Shown: positions 7,240 to 16,282 of the stretch, one piece after another
Layout of the letters: every line of letters starts with the position of its first letter
How positions within the stretch are numbered: position 1 is the stretch's first letter
NCBI GenBank assembly: GCA_016932895.1
Contig: JAFGCA010000136.1
Span: forward strand, 1 to 26,100
Reading direction: 5' to 3'
Length of the DNA: 26,100 nucleotides
Source: Sedimentisphaerales bacterium
GTDB taxonomy: Bacteria; Planctomycetota; Phycisphaerae; Sedimentisphaerales; SG8-4
Translations under genes and position numbers: made by a program
The notes under the pieces: model-generated
Databases searched by the model: none
Seen by the model: only the letters and a program-made list of their open reading frames with translations
What the model was told of the DNA's origin: nothing

Positions 7240-10200
7240 TTATCGCTCGCGTTTGAGCAGGACGGTTCGGGCCTGAGCATGCGTCAACTGCTTCTCGATC
7301 TCCAGCAGGTCCGGATAGTCCTGCGACTCGACGATGAAGGGATCCAGCTCGACCTCGTGGGTGAAGACGAGGGTGGCCGCGTCGCCGCTGTCGGGGCCCT
7401 TTGCGGTGACGCTGACGGCGACGGTTCCGCCGCCGCCGGGCAGAGACAGCCGCCTCTGCTGCGGCGCGAGCACCAGGCGCCAACTCCCCTCGGGCAGCTC
7501 CACTACGGTCGAGATGCGCCGGCGCAGGGCGCCGGCCCGGTAGAACGGATTCTCGTGCGTGTCGGAGCGCAGGTTGAACAGACGGCCGAGCGATTCAGGC
7601 AGCTCGAAGTACAGAAAGTCCCCGTCGCGCACGGCGTATTTGTCGACCCGCACGACGAACGACTCTACGCCCGGATAGGAATTGAAGTCCGTCACCAGGT
7701 CGCCGTCGGCGACCGCCGCCTGCGAGATCTCCGCCACCAGCTCCTGGTAGTAACGGTTGCGTTCTTCAGGAGGCATTTCGGCGAACATCCGATGGCGGAT
7801 CGCAAAGGATTCGCCGGAGTTCTTGCGAGCGGCGGCGATGCGAGCGTCGCCTTCTTCGGTCAGCGTGAGGCGATACCCGTAGTACCTGAGGTCCTGTTTG
7901 TCCTGCGCGATCGAAATGGTTTCCGTCCGGCCCTGGGCCAGCGGCAGGGCCAGGTGGCCGTGGGCCGGCGTGGAGCCCAATTCCGCGTATTGATTGGTAT
8001 CGTTTAGATAGACCTCGGCCCAGCCGTTGCGTACGCGGACGAGCACCTGCCCGAACGTATTGCCGGCGGGATAGCGCGCCTCCAGGCGCTGCAGGGAGGC
8101 GAGTTGGGAGCCGTAATCGACGAGGACGAATTCCGGCTTGAGGCCCGCCGCTTCGAGCATGGCATAGAGCAGGACGGCCCGGTCGGCGGTGTTGCCGTAC
8201 CCCTCGGCGAGCGTGCGATCGGCCGGGGTGATGGCATCGAGAGGCAGGCCGTCGATGCCCGGTCCGGCCGGCCGGATGTTCTTGGCCACGTAATCGCGAA
8301 TCTCCACGATCCTCTCGGCCGCGGTCTTGGCGCCGTTGGTGATCTCGCGGGCGCGAGCCGTGGCGTCCTGCTGTCCGTCGGCCGCTTCGCGCAACACCGC
8401 CAGAACGTCCTTCGCGTACGTCTGCCAGTCTCCCGTGGTAACGCGCAGGGTAGGACTGTAACTGTGCAAAGGCGGGAGAAAATCTTCCCGCTTGATGGCG
8501 CCCTGGTCCGCCGCGCTCCACTCCCAGGCGACCTTGCGTCCCTGCGGCTGCGTGCCGGAGACGATCACGCGGGCGGCTTCCAGGCCCGACGCTTCGTCGG
8601 CGATGGCAATCCCGTTGTCGTCGGTCATCGTGCGCAGAAGGATGGACGCCGGCGCGGTCAGCTTGACGGTCTTGCGCTGGATCGGATCGAAACTGCGAAA
8701 GACGTGGGTGGTCTCGAAGAAGGGCCGGTCCTTCTTCACCCGCTCGTATTCGTACTCGATCACGCTGCCGACTTCGACGGCCGGCAGGCTGACGACCAGT
8801 GTCTTGGCCGCCGGATACCGCGGGGCCGAAGCGACCCAGGCCGCATCCATCAGGTTGATCTCCTCCTTGCTGACCTCCTTAACCTGCCCGTCGTTGGAAA
8901 CCGTCGCCTTGAGAAGGTTGACTTCCTCCCAGACGGGATTGTAGTCGAGCTTCAGCTCGGCGTTATCTTTCTTTCCCTTGTAGGTGAGCACCTTCTTCTT
9001 GACGTAGTGCGTTTCCGTCCAGCGGTGCGCGCTCTTGAGGTCGTACTCGGCGCGACGGTCGAGGATCACGACGTCGGCGTCGGGCGAATCGGCGCCCGTC
9101 TGCCGCGTGAGGATGGGCATCTTGCGCCCGTGGTATTCGATTTGTTTGAGGCTGTCTTTCAGTTGCAGGTATTGCTGCGGGTCCAGCTCGACGACCTTGA
9201 TCAGAAATTCCCCTTCCCCTTCGAGCGCGTCGGCCTGGTGGCTGAGGTTGCGCTTCCAGGTGATGGTCTCGTCCTCGATGGGAGCAAACTCGGGCAGCGA
9301 GACGAACGAGCCGACCGCCGGATCGATCTGCAGGCTCAGCCGTTCGCGGACGCCGCAGGCGATCTGCGTCTGGAGCGGGAAGCGCCGCTCTTTGAGGCCC
9401 GTCTTGCCGATGATGAAGTTCACGATGCCCACCCGGGCTCCCACGTGCGGCACGGGCATCATCACGGTGTCACCTTCGCCGACGAGGACGTCCTCGGCGG
9501 TGAATTTCATCCGCACCGACAGGCTCTCGGAGGTGTCCTGCATGTCGGCGGGGCGCAGCTCGAACTCGGTCAGCGTCGCGGCCGAGATGGAGGCCTTGAG
9601 CACGCCCTCGAAATAGCGTCGGCGCTCCTCCGGCTTGATCTGGGCGAAGTAGCCGCGATACGCGTTGTCGTTGATGCCGGCAAGCTTCAGCTCCGTCTCG
9701 GCGGCCAGGTTGCCCCGGGCGTCGATCGCGCCGGTGGTCTCCACCAGAACCATGTTCTCCTCGGCCGGCACGATGGGAGAGGTCTGCAACGTCTCTCCCT
9801 CCGGGTGCGCGATCAGATAGCTGCAGTCGCAGAGGTAGCTGGGAAGCAACTCCTTGGTGTTCTCATCGGTACAATCCATCAGCAGATAGGAGCCGTCGTC
9901 GTTTCGCACGGCGGTGATGGCGTGGTTGAAGCGCGTCGAAGGGATTTCCTGATCCATCTTCGGACCGACGTAAATGATGATGGGGTAAGCCTCAAAGCCC
10001 GCCAGACGCAACATCGCCGCCAGCAGGGCGGCCTTGTCGCGACAGACGCCGTACCGGTTCGCAAACGTCAGTTTGACATCGTGAGGCTCGAAGCCCGGAG
10101 AGTCCTTCTCGACCGTGATGCCCATGTAGCGTACCTGCTGGGAAGCCCAGTAGAAAATCGCTTCGATCTTCCGGCGCCGGTCGGTCAGGCCCTCGGTCAG

Positions 10201-11085
10201 CTTGTCCACCATCTCCTGCATTTCGGGCGTGGTCGCCTCCAGGTGCGGCTGGCACAACTGCCAGTACCAGCGTGAGACGGTCTCCCAATCCGGTAGCGTA
10301 CTGACCAGAAGGCGCTGCACCACCGTATGGTAGGCGGGCATGTCCGGCTCGGGGTACATGCGCGGCACGTCGGCGACCTCCCAGCGACGAACGATGGTTT
10401 CCCCGTCTTCACGCTGCTGGTGCGTCACAGTCCCGGCGACGGGATCTCGTAGCGCAATGCTGTGCAAGGGCTTGTCTTTCGGGGCCCGAACCTCGTAGAG
10501 AGCATGCTTGATGGGCGCGGTCAGCTCGAAGACCTGGTAGTCCTCCCAGGTGCCCGGCATATGACGCTTCATGATGTCGCGCCGCGTCACGGCGTGGACG
10601 ACGTCGCCGATCTGCACGCCCGGGACGCCGACGCGCATGACCTTGATGTTGGGATTGTAGATGTTCGATGCCATCTGGGAGCGGTCGGTCATGACCTTGC
10701 TCTGCTGGTCGATGTCCACGGGCACGACCGTCCCGTCCGGCCGGATCACTTCGAGCCGCGCCACGGTCACCTCGCTGTACGGCAGCATGAAGTGGAAGGA
10801 CACGTTCTGCTGCTGGCGCCGCCCTTTTTCGGTCAGCACCTTGGTGTAATTGTCGCTCCAGGTAACCCCCGTGCCGTCCGGCGCGTACTCGCACAGGGTC
10901 GCGTCATCGACTTGCACCAGGTCGGCGTTGGGATACACCCGGTTCGTTACCTCGGCGGCCGAGGCCAGGACCTGGGCCCGATCGAGAATTCCCTGCGAGT
11001 AGTCGGCCCGTCGCTCCGCAAAAACGGGGGCGCACAGAACCGCCACGACAACGAGGTTCAGAATCGTTCTCTTTCGATTTGCCAT
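7240..11085 (-). CDS. Exported DUF3857/transglutaminase-like protein with tandem halves
   Basis: A 1281-residue protein. The ATG at 11085 is chosen because GGAGGT (complement of 11092-11097) lies 6 bases upstream; an in-frame start at 11106 would precede that site. A signal peptide covers about residues 1-23. The protein is two similar halves. Half one is a DUF3857-type beta domain (about 60-245) and a transglutaminase-like domain (about 290-440) with an apparently complete triad: C348 in RYGVCRDKAALL, H388 in FNHAITAV, D404 in LMDCTDEN. Half two repeats this: DUF3857-like (about 680-850) and transglutaminase-like (about 900-1045). By alignment its three catalytic positions are replaced: T966 in GYGNTADRAVLL, Q1013 in FGQVLVRV, N1028 in YLNDTNQ. 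So one half looks active and the other is a pseudoenzyme. In the transglutaminase-like superfamily the Cys can serve in proteolysis, transamidation or deglycosylation; the substrate here is unknown. Confidence 0.88.
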   Translation of the reverse strand: MANRKRTILNLVVVAVLCAPVFAERRADYSQGILDRAQVLASAAEVTNRVYPNADLVQVDDATLCEYAPDGTGVTWSDNYTKVLTEKGRRQQQNVSFHFMLPYSEVTVARLEVIRPDGTVVPVDIDQQSKVMTDRSQMASNIYNPNIKVMRVGVPGVQIGDVVHAVTRRDIMKRHMPGTWEDYQVFELTAPIKHALYEVRAPKDKPLHSIALRDPVAGTVTHQQREDGETIVRRWEVADVPRMYPEPDMPAYHTVVQRLLVSTLPDWETVSRWYWQLCQPHLEATTPEMQEMVDKLTEGLTDRRRKIEAIFYWASQQVRYMGITVEKDSPGFEPHDVKLTFANRYGVCRDKAALLAAMLRLAGFEAYPIIIYVGPKMDQEIPSTRFNHAITAVRNDDGSYLLMDCTDENTKELLPSYLCDCSYLIAHPEGETLQTSPIVPAEENMVLVETTGAIDARGNLAAETELKLAGINDNAYRGYFAQIKPEERRRYFEGVLKASISAATLTEFELRPADMQDTSESLSVRMKFTAEDVLVGEGDTVMMPVPHVGARVGIVNFIIGKTGLKERRFPLQTQIACGVRERLSLQIDPAVGSFVSLPEFAPIEDETITWKRNLSHQADALEGEGEFLIKVVELDPQQYLQLKDSLKQIEYHGRKMPILTRQTGADSPDADVVILDRRAEYDLKSAHRWTETHYVKKKVLTYKGKKDNAELKLDYNPVWEEVNLLKATVSNDGQVKEVSKEEINLMDAAWVASAPRYPAAKTLVVSLPAVEVGSVIEYEYERVKKDRPFFETTHVFRSFDPIQRKTVKLTAPASILLRTMTDDNGIAIADEASGLEAARVIVSGTQPQGRKVAWEWSAADQGAIKREDFLPPLHSYSPTLRVTTGDWQTYAKDVLAVLREAADGQQDATARAREITNGAKTAAERIVEIRDYVAKNIRPAGPGIDGLPLDAITPADRTLAEGYGNTADRAVLLYAMLEAAGLKPEFVLVDYGSQLASLQRLEARYPAGNTFGQVLVRVRNGWAEVYLNDTNQYAELGSTPAHGHLALPLAQGRTETISIAQDKQDLRYYGYRLTLTEEGDARIAAARKNSGESFAIRHRMFAEMPPEERNRYYQELVAEISQAAVADGDLVTDFNSYPGVESFVVRVDKYAVRDGDFLYFELPESLGRLFNLRSDTHENPFYRAGALRRRISTVVELPEGSWRLVLAPQQRRLSLPGGGGTVAVSVTAKGPDSGDAATLVFTHEVELDPFIVESQDYPDLLEIEKQLTHAQARTVLLKRER

Positions 11086-11142
11086 CTTCCGACCTCCACC
11101 TCTCAAGGTGTATTTTCTGGTGGGTTGCTCCTACAGACAGTA

Positions 11143-11171
11143 AGCGTACTCGCGGAAGCGATTCAGGTCAA
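11143..11171 (-). promoter_or_regulatory. Sigma70-like promoter for the transglutaminase-like gene
   Basis: On the minus strand TTGACC (11171-11166), a 17-base spacer, and TACGCT (11148-11143). Transcription would start near 11136, leaving a leader of about 50 bases that contains the GGAGGT ribosome binding site. It begins 13 bases past the end of the upstream membrane-protein gene, so the two minus-strand genes can be transcribed separately. Confidence 0.5.
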
Positions 11172-11184
11172 CCCCCCGGTGCGT

Positions 11185-11907
11185 CTACGACCGATTGCGA
11201 TTCGCACGACAGGCCCGATGCAGGAAATGCGCCAGGACAATCGCAACGATCAGGACGACCATCACGACCAGGGCGGCGCGTGAGCTGTAGGCCGCCACTC
11301 GTTCGTGCACCTCGCGCAGAAACAGGGCCCAAACGAAGATCGCCACGTACGTGCCGGCCAGCACCACGACCATGTTGACCCAGGCCCGCAGGCCCAGCAG
11401 AAACCCGATCGCGCAACCGACCACCGGCCCGGTCATCCAGAAGGGAAACCAGACGAACGCGAAGAGCCCGATGATCCCGTACTTCTGGACCTTGTCCTTG
11501 TGGGTCTCGGCCGCTTCGTGGATGCGGTCGAAGACGTTCCTGAGCCACTTGAACACCAGCAGATGCCGCCAGCTAAAGACGAACAGCGGGTAGAACAGCA
11601 GCACCATCACCGTCTCGACGATCATGCAAATCGGGATGACAACACGGTGGCTCAGCCCCATGGCATAGCCAAACGCCAGGCCGGCGGCCCGGCCGAACAC
11701 CGCGGCGGTGGCCGTGGTGCCCGTGAGAATCTGCGACTGCTCCGGAGAAAGAAAGAACTCCACCCCCAGCCAGAGCAGAAAGGCCCCGGTCAGGGCCACT
11801 CCCAACAGAAGAATACAGCCCTCCGGGCCCGCCAGGAGAGCGACCTTGGAGTGATTCGCCTGCCGCTGGGGGCACCGAGCTACCGCTGGTTCCGTTTTGT
11901 CACGCAA
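11185..11907 (-). CDS. Small multidrug-export family membrane protein
   Basis: A 240-residue integral membrane protein with about six hydrophobic segments (roughly residues 29-50, 65-84, 88-112, 143-172, 176-197, 209-230). The stretch GIIGLFAFVWFPFWMTGPVVGCAIGFLLGL, split by a Pro and a Gly-Pro, matches the re-entrant pattern of the Sm_multidrug_ex family (COG2426), whose transport function is poorly proven despite the name. A TTG start at 11907 is supported by GGAGGG (complement of 11915-11920) 7 bases upstream; no ATG lies nearby in frame. A basic loop (about 120-142) sits between the two halves, probably cytoplasmic. Its promoter appears to be at 12075-12102, giving a leader of about 160 bases. 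Confidence 0.7.
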   Translation of the reverse strand: MRDKTEPAVARCPQRQANHSKVALLAGPEGCILLLGVALTGAFLLWLGVEFFLSPEQSQILTGTTATAAVFGRAAGLAFGYAMGLSHRVVIPICMIVETVMVLLFYPLFVFSWRHLLVFKWLRNVFDRIHEAAETHKDKVQKYGIIGLFAFVWFPFWMTGPVVGCAIGFLLGLRAWVNMVVVLAGTYVAIFVWALFLREVHERVAAYSSRAALVVMVVLIVAIVLAHFLHRACRANRNRS

Positions 11908-12074
11908 ACGTCAGCCCTCCGACCACAAAGCCAACCGCAAATGTTCTCCGCCGCACGGGATCAGTTCCCTCTGCTCGCCAGCGTTACTTCATGGGAAGAG
12001 AGTCTTTCGTCGTCGGCATACATGACCGCATCTCCTGACCCTGATGAAACAAAGCGACCGCACGTCTTGTCCTC

Positions 12075-12102
12075 ATCTTACCAACTGCCGGGCCGATAGC
12101 AA
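12075..12102 (-). promoter_or_regulatory. Sigma70-like promoter for the membrane export gene
   Basis: Minus-strand TTGCTA (12102-12097), a 16-base spacer and TAAGAT (12080-12075). It is the leftward half of a divergent promoter region. The 358 bases between 11907 and 12266 hold no gene I can support; a 15-codon minus-strand frame (start near 12023) has no properly spaced ribosome binding site. Confidence 0.4.
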
Positions 12103-12181
12103 GAGGACGCGCGGAATTGGATGCCTCGTCACCGCGCCCGCCGGACCATGGCGCCACCGCCCTGCTCCTGGGGAAAGCGGG

Positions 12182-12210
12182 TTGCGTTATCTGCCGGAAC
12201 CCGCTACAGT
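12182..12210 (+). promoter_or_regulatory. Sigma70-like promoter for the TauE/SafE gene
   Basis: TTGCGT (12182-12187), a 17-base spacer, TACAGT (12205-12210). The start site would be near 12217, about 50 bases before the ATG at 12266. The -35 box is identical to that of the Hsp70-like operon promoter at 3976-4003. Confidence 0.5.
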
Positions 12211-12265
12211 GCACGGCTCCCTGGATGGGCTGCAACCAACGTAATGACGTCGAGCGAGGAGAAAC

Positions 12266-13009
12266 ATGCTTGATTTGGACCTGACCGGGTGGCTCGTGGT
12301 AGGGCTGTCCGCCTTCATTGTGGGCGTCTCCAAGACGGGCATTCCGGGCCTGGGCATTCTGCCGGCGCTGCTGATGGCCTACGTGCTGCCGGCCCAAAAA
12401 TCGGTCGGCACGCTGCTGGGCATTCTCATTCTGGGCGATTTGTTCGCGGCGGGCTACCATCGCCACAACGCCCGGTGGTCGCACATGCTCCGCCTGGTGC
12501 CGCCCGCTTTCGCGGGCATCGTCGCCGGTTTCTTCGCGCTGAAGGCCATCACCAACGAGCAGTTGAAGCCGATCATCGGCGCGATCGTCCTGATCATGCT
12601 GGCCCTGAGCTACTGGCGCACGCGGGGCCGGAATGACGATCTCCATATTCCCACGCAGTGGTGGTTTGCCGCCGGTCTGGGGTTCGTAGCGGGCATGACC
12701 TCGATGATGGCCAACGCCGCCGGTCCCGTCATGATCATCTACCTGCTCGCCATGCGGCTGCCCAAGATCGAGTTCGTCGGCACCAGCGCCTGGTTCTTCT
12801 TCATCATCAACTGGCTCAAAGTCCCCTTCCACACGGGCCTGGACACCATGACCCTGGCGTCGGTGAAGGTCAACCTGATGGTGGTTCCGGCCATCGCCGC
12901 CGGCGCCGTGATCGGCATCTTCTTCCTCAAGCGCATCCCGCAGAAAGCCTTCAACGCCGTGGTGCAAATCCTCGCCGCCGCCGCCGCCGTCAAGCTGCTG
13001 ATCTCATAA
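12266..13009 (+). CDS. TauE/SafE-family membrane permease
   Basis: A 247-residue protein with about eight membrane segments and no soluble domain. The start FIVGVSKTGIPGLGILPALLMAY (residues 18-40) contains the family's conserved K-T-G-x-P-G signature, and the second half repeats a related helix pattern (GFVAGMTSMMANAAGPVMIIYLL, about 140-162), as expected of this two-repeat fold. Characterised members export sulfite, sulfoacetate or other sulfonated organics, and many remain unassigned. The ATG at 12266 follows GAGGAG at 12256-12261. No sulfur-metabolism gene is adjacent, so the substrate cannot be inferred from context. The following gene begins 58 bases downstream on the same strand. Confidence 0.88.
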   Translation: MLDLDLTGWLVVGLSAFIVGVSKTGIPGLGILPALLMAYVLPAQKSVGTLLGILILGDLFAAGYHRHNARWSHMLRLVPPAFAGIVAGFFALKAITNEQLKPIIGAIVLIMLALSYWRTRGRNDDLHIPTQWWFAAGLGFVAGMTSMMANAAGPVMIIYLLAMRLPKIEFVGTSAWFFFIINWLKVPFHTGLDTMTLASVKVNLMVVPAIAAGAVIGIFFLKRIPQKAFNAVVQILAAAAAVKLLIS

Positions 13010-13067
13010 CTGCAGTCTTGCCGGGCACATTGAAATTGGTTTGCAAAAGCGATGCGGTGTGCCCATC

Positions 13068-13739
13068 ATGGTCGACATGTCGAAGTGCAGCGACCGGAAC
13101 AATCTCGACCGAGCGAGGCAACGGATGCTCGCGCATGACCTGCGCGGGCGGGATATCGTTGATCCGGACGTGCTGGAGGCGATGGCGGCGGTGCCGCGCG
13201 AGCGGTTCGTCCCGAACGGCTATTACGATCAGGCCTACTTCGACGGCCCCCTGCCCATCGGCAGCGGGCAAACGATCTCGCAGCCCTATATCGTGGCCCT
13301 GATGACGCAGGAGTTGCGTCTGTCGCCCGACTGCCGGGTGCTGGAGATCGGCACCGGCAGCGGCTACCAGACCGCCGTGCTGGCCCGCCTGGTCGCGAGA
13401 ATCTACACGATCGAGAGAATGCAGGACCTCTCGGCCGCCGCCCAGGACGTGCTGGCAGAAGTAGGCGTCGATAACGCGGAGTTCCGCGTCGGCGACGGCG
13501 GCGACGGCTGGCCGCAGCAGGCGCCGTTCGACCGAGTCATCGTCACCGCCGCGGTCCCAAGCTTCCCCCGGCCCCTGATCGCCCAGCTCGCCGAAGCCGG
13601 TCGCATCATCGCCCCCATCGGCCCCGGCGCCGTGCAACAGCTCATCGTCGCAGAAAAATACCGCGGCAAACTGATCGAGAGACACGTCTGTAGCTGTCGA
13701 TTCGTCCGCCTCATCAGCGAACACGGCTTCGGACAATAG
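13068..13739 (+). CDS. pcm: Protein-L-isoaspartate O-methyltransferase
   Basis: A 223-residue cytosolic repair enzyme that methylates, with S-adenosylmethionine, the abnormal L-isoaspartyl residues that form in ageing proteins, allowing them to revert to aspartate. Family landmarks are clear: LPIGSGQTISQPYIVALM (62-79) where the Ser/Gly/Gln-containing loop recognises the substrate, SAM-binding motif VLEIGTGSGYQTAVLARL (91-108), the acidic residue of YTIER (113-117), and FDRVIVTAA (154-162). Length is normal for the family. No clear Shine-Dalgarno site is present; the ATG at 13068 is the first in frame that precedes the conserved region, with 13077 as the alternative and an upstream TTG at 13041 less likely. 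It may be read through from the permease gene 58 bases upstream. Confidence 0.93.
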   Translation: MVDMSKCSDRNNLDRARQRMLAHDLRGRDIVDPDVLEAMAAVPRERFVPNGYYDQAYFDGPLPIGSGQTISQPYIVALMTQELRLSPDCRVLEIGTGSGYQTAVLARLVARIYTIERMQDLSAAAQDVLAEVGVDNAEFRVGDGGDGWPQQAPFDRVIVTAAVPSFPRPLIAQLAEAGRIIAPIGPGAVQQLIVAEKYRGKLIERHVCSCRFVRLISEHGFGQ

Positions 13740-13838
13740 CGAGACGGCTTTGGACGACTCCCGCGACCGTCGGTCGCAATGGCGAGAACGAATCCCGCTG
13801 GTGACGCGTTGACATCCGTGGTAGTATCGTCGAACGTG

Positions 13839-16007
13839 ATGAAAGCAGAAGAGCAGCTACAATCAGGCAAGCAACCGGGGTCGGAGGCTCTCGAAGCCTT
13901 GCGCGGCGCCGGGGAGGGCCCGCCTTCGAACAGGGGCGCCCTGGATCTGAGCACGCCGGTGCAGTACATCAAAGGCGTGGGGCCGGCGCGGGCGCAGATC
14001 TTCGCCGAGTTGGGCGTCGAGACCGTCGGCGACCTGCTGGAATACTACCCGCGCGACTGGATCTTCGCGCCCGACCACATCAAGATCGCCCGGATGCGAC
14101 CGAACGAGCAGGCGACGATCGTCGCTCTGGTCGAGTCCACCGACTATCAGAGCTACCGGCGCGTCCCCCTCTTCGAGGCCATGGTCAGCGACGACACGGG
14201 CGTCTGCCGCATCGTGTGGTTTCGCGGGGGCTACCTGCGCAACCAGTTGCAGCCCGGCCAGATCCTCATGGCCTCGGGCACGGTGGCCCTCTACAAGCAC
14301 CAGTTGCAGATGACCAACCCGAAGTTCATGGTGCTCGACGAACAACACACCGAGCCCGACGCCGGATTCAGCGGCGGCGTCTATCCCGCCACCGCGCGGC
14401 TGAGCAGCCGGCAGATCAAGCGCATCATCGCCCCGCTGCTGGACCGCCTCGAAGGAGCGATTCCCGAGTTCCACGACCCGCGCTTTCGCAAGGAGGCGAA
14501 ACTGATCGGCCGCAAAGACGCGTTTGCCTGGATTCATATGCCGCCGGACGAGAAGAAGCTGGCCCAGGCGAAGCGCCGGCTCAAGCACGATGAGCTGTTT
14601 CTCATGCAGTTGGGACTGGCGCTGCGCCGCTATCGCAAGCAGCATTTCTCCTCCGCCGTGCCCTGCGCCTGCACGCGCGAGATCGACAGCCGGATTCGCA
14701 GGCGGTTCCCCTTCCTGCTCACCGAAGACCAGGACCGGTGCATCGCGGAGATCGTTGCGGATATGAGCCAGGCAAGGCCGATGAACCGCCTGCTGCAAGG
14801 CGACGTCGGCTCGGGCAAAACCGTTGTAGCGCTCTACGCGGCCCTGCTGGCCGTGGCCCACAAGACCCAGGCCGCGATCATGGCGCCGACGGAGATTCTC
14901 GCCTCCCAGCATTTCATCAGCATGGAGAGGTATCTCAAGAACAGCCAGGTCAAGAGAGTGCTCATCACGGGCGGCCTGACCGGCAAAAAGAGAACGCAGA
15001 TTCTGGAGCAAATCCGACAGGGGGACATCGACGTCGTGGTCGGCACGGTCGCACTGCTGCAAAAGGACATCGAGTTTCGCAAGCTGGGCCTGGTCGTCAT
15101 TGACGAGCAGCACAAGTTCGGGGTCCATCAGCGCGCCGAATTGCGTAAGGACGGCGCGCCGCACTGCCTGGTGATGACCGCCACGCCGATCCCGCGCACG
15201 CTGGCCATGACGGCGTTCGGCGACCTGGACGTCTCGGCGATCAGGCACGCCCCGCCCGGGCGGGGCGCGATCGTCACCCGCTGGGTGGACCGCGCCGACC
15301 GGCGCAAGGCCTATGACTTCATTCGCGAGAGGCTCAAGGCCAGGAAACAGGCCTACTTCGTGTATCCGCGCATCGCCGCGGTCGAAGAGAGCGGCAAGGA
15401 CATCGCTGCCGCCACCGAAGGATGGCAAGAGTTGAGCCGGCAGGTCTTCCCCGAATTCAACGTCGCCCTGCTGCACGGGCAGATGCCCTCGGAGCAGAAA
15501 CAGCAGGTCATGGCCGAGTTCCGCAAGGGCGCGATCCACGCGCTGGTCTCGACCGTCGTCATTGAAGTGGGCGTCGACGTCCCTAACGCCACGATCATGG
15601 TCATCGAGAACGCCGACCATTTCGGGTTGGCGCAGCTCCATCAGCTTCGCGGCCGGATTGGGCGCGGCGAATCGAAGTCGTATTGTCTGCTGTTCGCCGA
15701 GACCGACAACGAGGTCGCCAGGGCTCGGCTCGAGGTCATGACGCGCACCCACGACGGCTTCGAGATCGCCGAGCACGACCTGCGTCTCCGCGGCCCGGGC
15801 GAGATGTTCAGCGCCCGGCAGCACGGGCTGCCCGACCTGAAGCTCGCCAATATCGTCGACGACTATGAGCTCCTGTTGGCCGCCCGCAAACACGCTTTCG
15901 CGCTGGCCGGTGAAGACCCCATGCTGACCCGGGCCGACCATCGCAATATCCGCCGGGCGCTGCTGGCCAAATTCGGCGACGCGCTGGGCCTGGGCGACGT
16001 GGCCTGA
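13839..16007 (+). CDS. recG: ATP-dependent DNA helicase RecG
   Basis: RecG remodels stalled replication forks and branched DNA by regressing or migrating junctions using ATP. Counting from the ATG at 13839 (722 residues), the wedge/OB domain occupies about 35-170, starting with [15 protein letters not shown]; the helicase core has motif I GDVGSGKT (321-328), motif II DEQH (422-425, followed by KFGV), motif [11 protein letters not shown] (447-454), and the QLRGRIGRG motif VI further on. Length is close to the usual 680-700 residues plus a 35-residue low-complexity N-terminus. An in-frame ATG at 13779 would add 20 residues without homology; neither start has a good ribosome site. The TGA stop (16005-16007) shares its last base with the palindromic repeat that follows. 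Confidence 0.95.
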   Translation: MKAEEQLQSGKQPGSEALEALRGAGEGPPSNRGALDLSTPVQYIKGVGPARAQIFAELGVETVGDLLEYYPRDWIFAPDHIKIARMRPNEQATIVALVESTDYQSYRRVPLFEAMVSDDTGVCRIVWFRGGYLRNQLQPGQILMASGTVALYKHQLQMTNPKFMVLDEQHTEPDAGFSGGVYPATARLSSRQIKRIIAPLLDRLEGAIPEFHDPRFRKEAKLIGRKDAFAWIHMPPDEKKLAQAKRRLKHDELFLMQLGLALRRYRKQHFSSAVPCACTREIDSRIRRRFPFLLTEDQDRCIAEIVADMSQARPMNRLLQGDVGSGKTVVALYAALLAVAHKTQAAIMAPTEILASQHFISMERYLKNSQVKRVLITGGLTGKKRTQILEQIRQGDIDVVVGTVALLQKDIEFRKLGLVVIDEQHKFGVHQRAELRKDGAPHCLVMTATPIPRTLAMTAFGDLDVSAIRHAPPGRGAIVTRWVDRADRRKAYDFIRERLKARKQAYFVYPRIAAVEESGKDIAAATEGWQELSRQVFPEFNVALLHGQMPSEQKQQVMAEFRKGAIHALVSTVVIEVGVDVPNATIMVIENADHFGLAQLHQLRGRIGRGESKSYCLLFAETDNEVARARLEVMTRTHDGFEIAEHDLRLRGPGEMFSARQHGLPDLKLANIVDDYELLLAARKHAFALAGEDPMLTRADHRNIRRALLAKFGDALGLGDVA

Positions 16008-16166
16008 TACGGATTCTGATAGATTCTTGCGCGGCGTGTCATCCTGAACGGAGCGCAGCGAAGGGAAGGATTAGGCCTGCGGACTGGAGATCGCTTCGTT
16101 CCCGGCCCAGATCCTTCGCCTGCGGCTCAGGATGACAAACGCCCAAGAACTTTTGCGAATCTGTAT
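16007..16166. repeat. 160-bp imperfect palindrome, MITE-like intergenic repeat
   Basis: The left arm starts ATACGGATTC (16007-16016) and the right arm ends GAATCTGTAT (16157-16166), complementary at 9 of 10 positions. Inward, both arms carry GTCATCCTGA-type sequence (left 16037-16047, right 16128-16137) and a GCGAAGG-GGAT-like core (left near 16057-16071, right 16111-16118). The TGTCATCCTGA(G)CG...GCGAAGGAT motif resembles dispersed intergenic repeats that I recall from many GC-rich bacterial genomes. It contains no open frame of note and is therefore non-autonomous, possibly also a terminator for recG. The remaining 116 bases to trkH show no clear promoter. Confidence 0.65.
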
Positions 16167-16282
16167 GACACCCCGGAGATCCGCCGCCTGGCCCTTCGCG
16201 ATTTTGCTGGAATTGATCGGGCAAAAAGTGTAAAAGGCCACTGTTCATTGGACGCCCGGACGGCGAAAATAGAACGCAGCAC

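Noticed and set aside
8104..10275. 723-codon open frame on the plus strand opposite the transglutaminase-like gene
   Set aside because: It is antisense to a gene with signal peptide, ribosome site and conserved motifs, and its translation is Arg/Gly/Leu-rich without motifs. Long antisense frames arise from third-position GC bias.
11984..12023. 15-codon minus-strand leader peptide before the export gene
   Set aside because: Its AGGAG abuts the ATG with no spacing and the peptide has no attenuation-type codon run.
13809..13827. TTGACA followed by TAGTAT near the recG start as a promoter
   Set aside because: The boxes are only 7 bases apart, far short of the 16-18 needed; no good -35 lies at the right distance from TAGTAT.
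13863..15941. 692-codon open frame opposite recG
   Set aside because: The same composition artefact; recG motifs are all on the plus strand.
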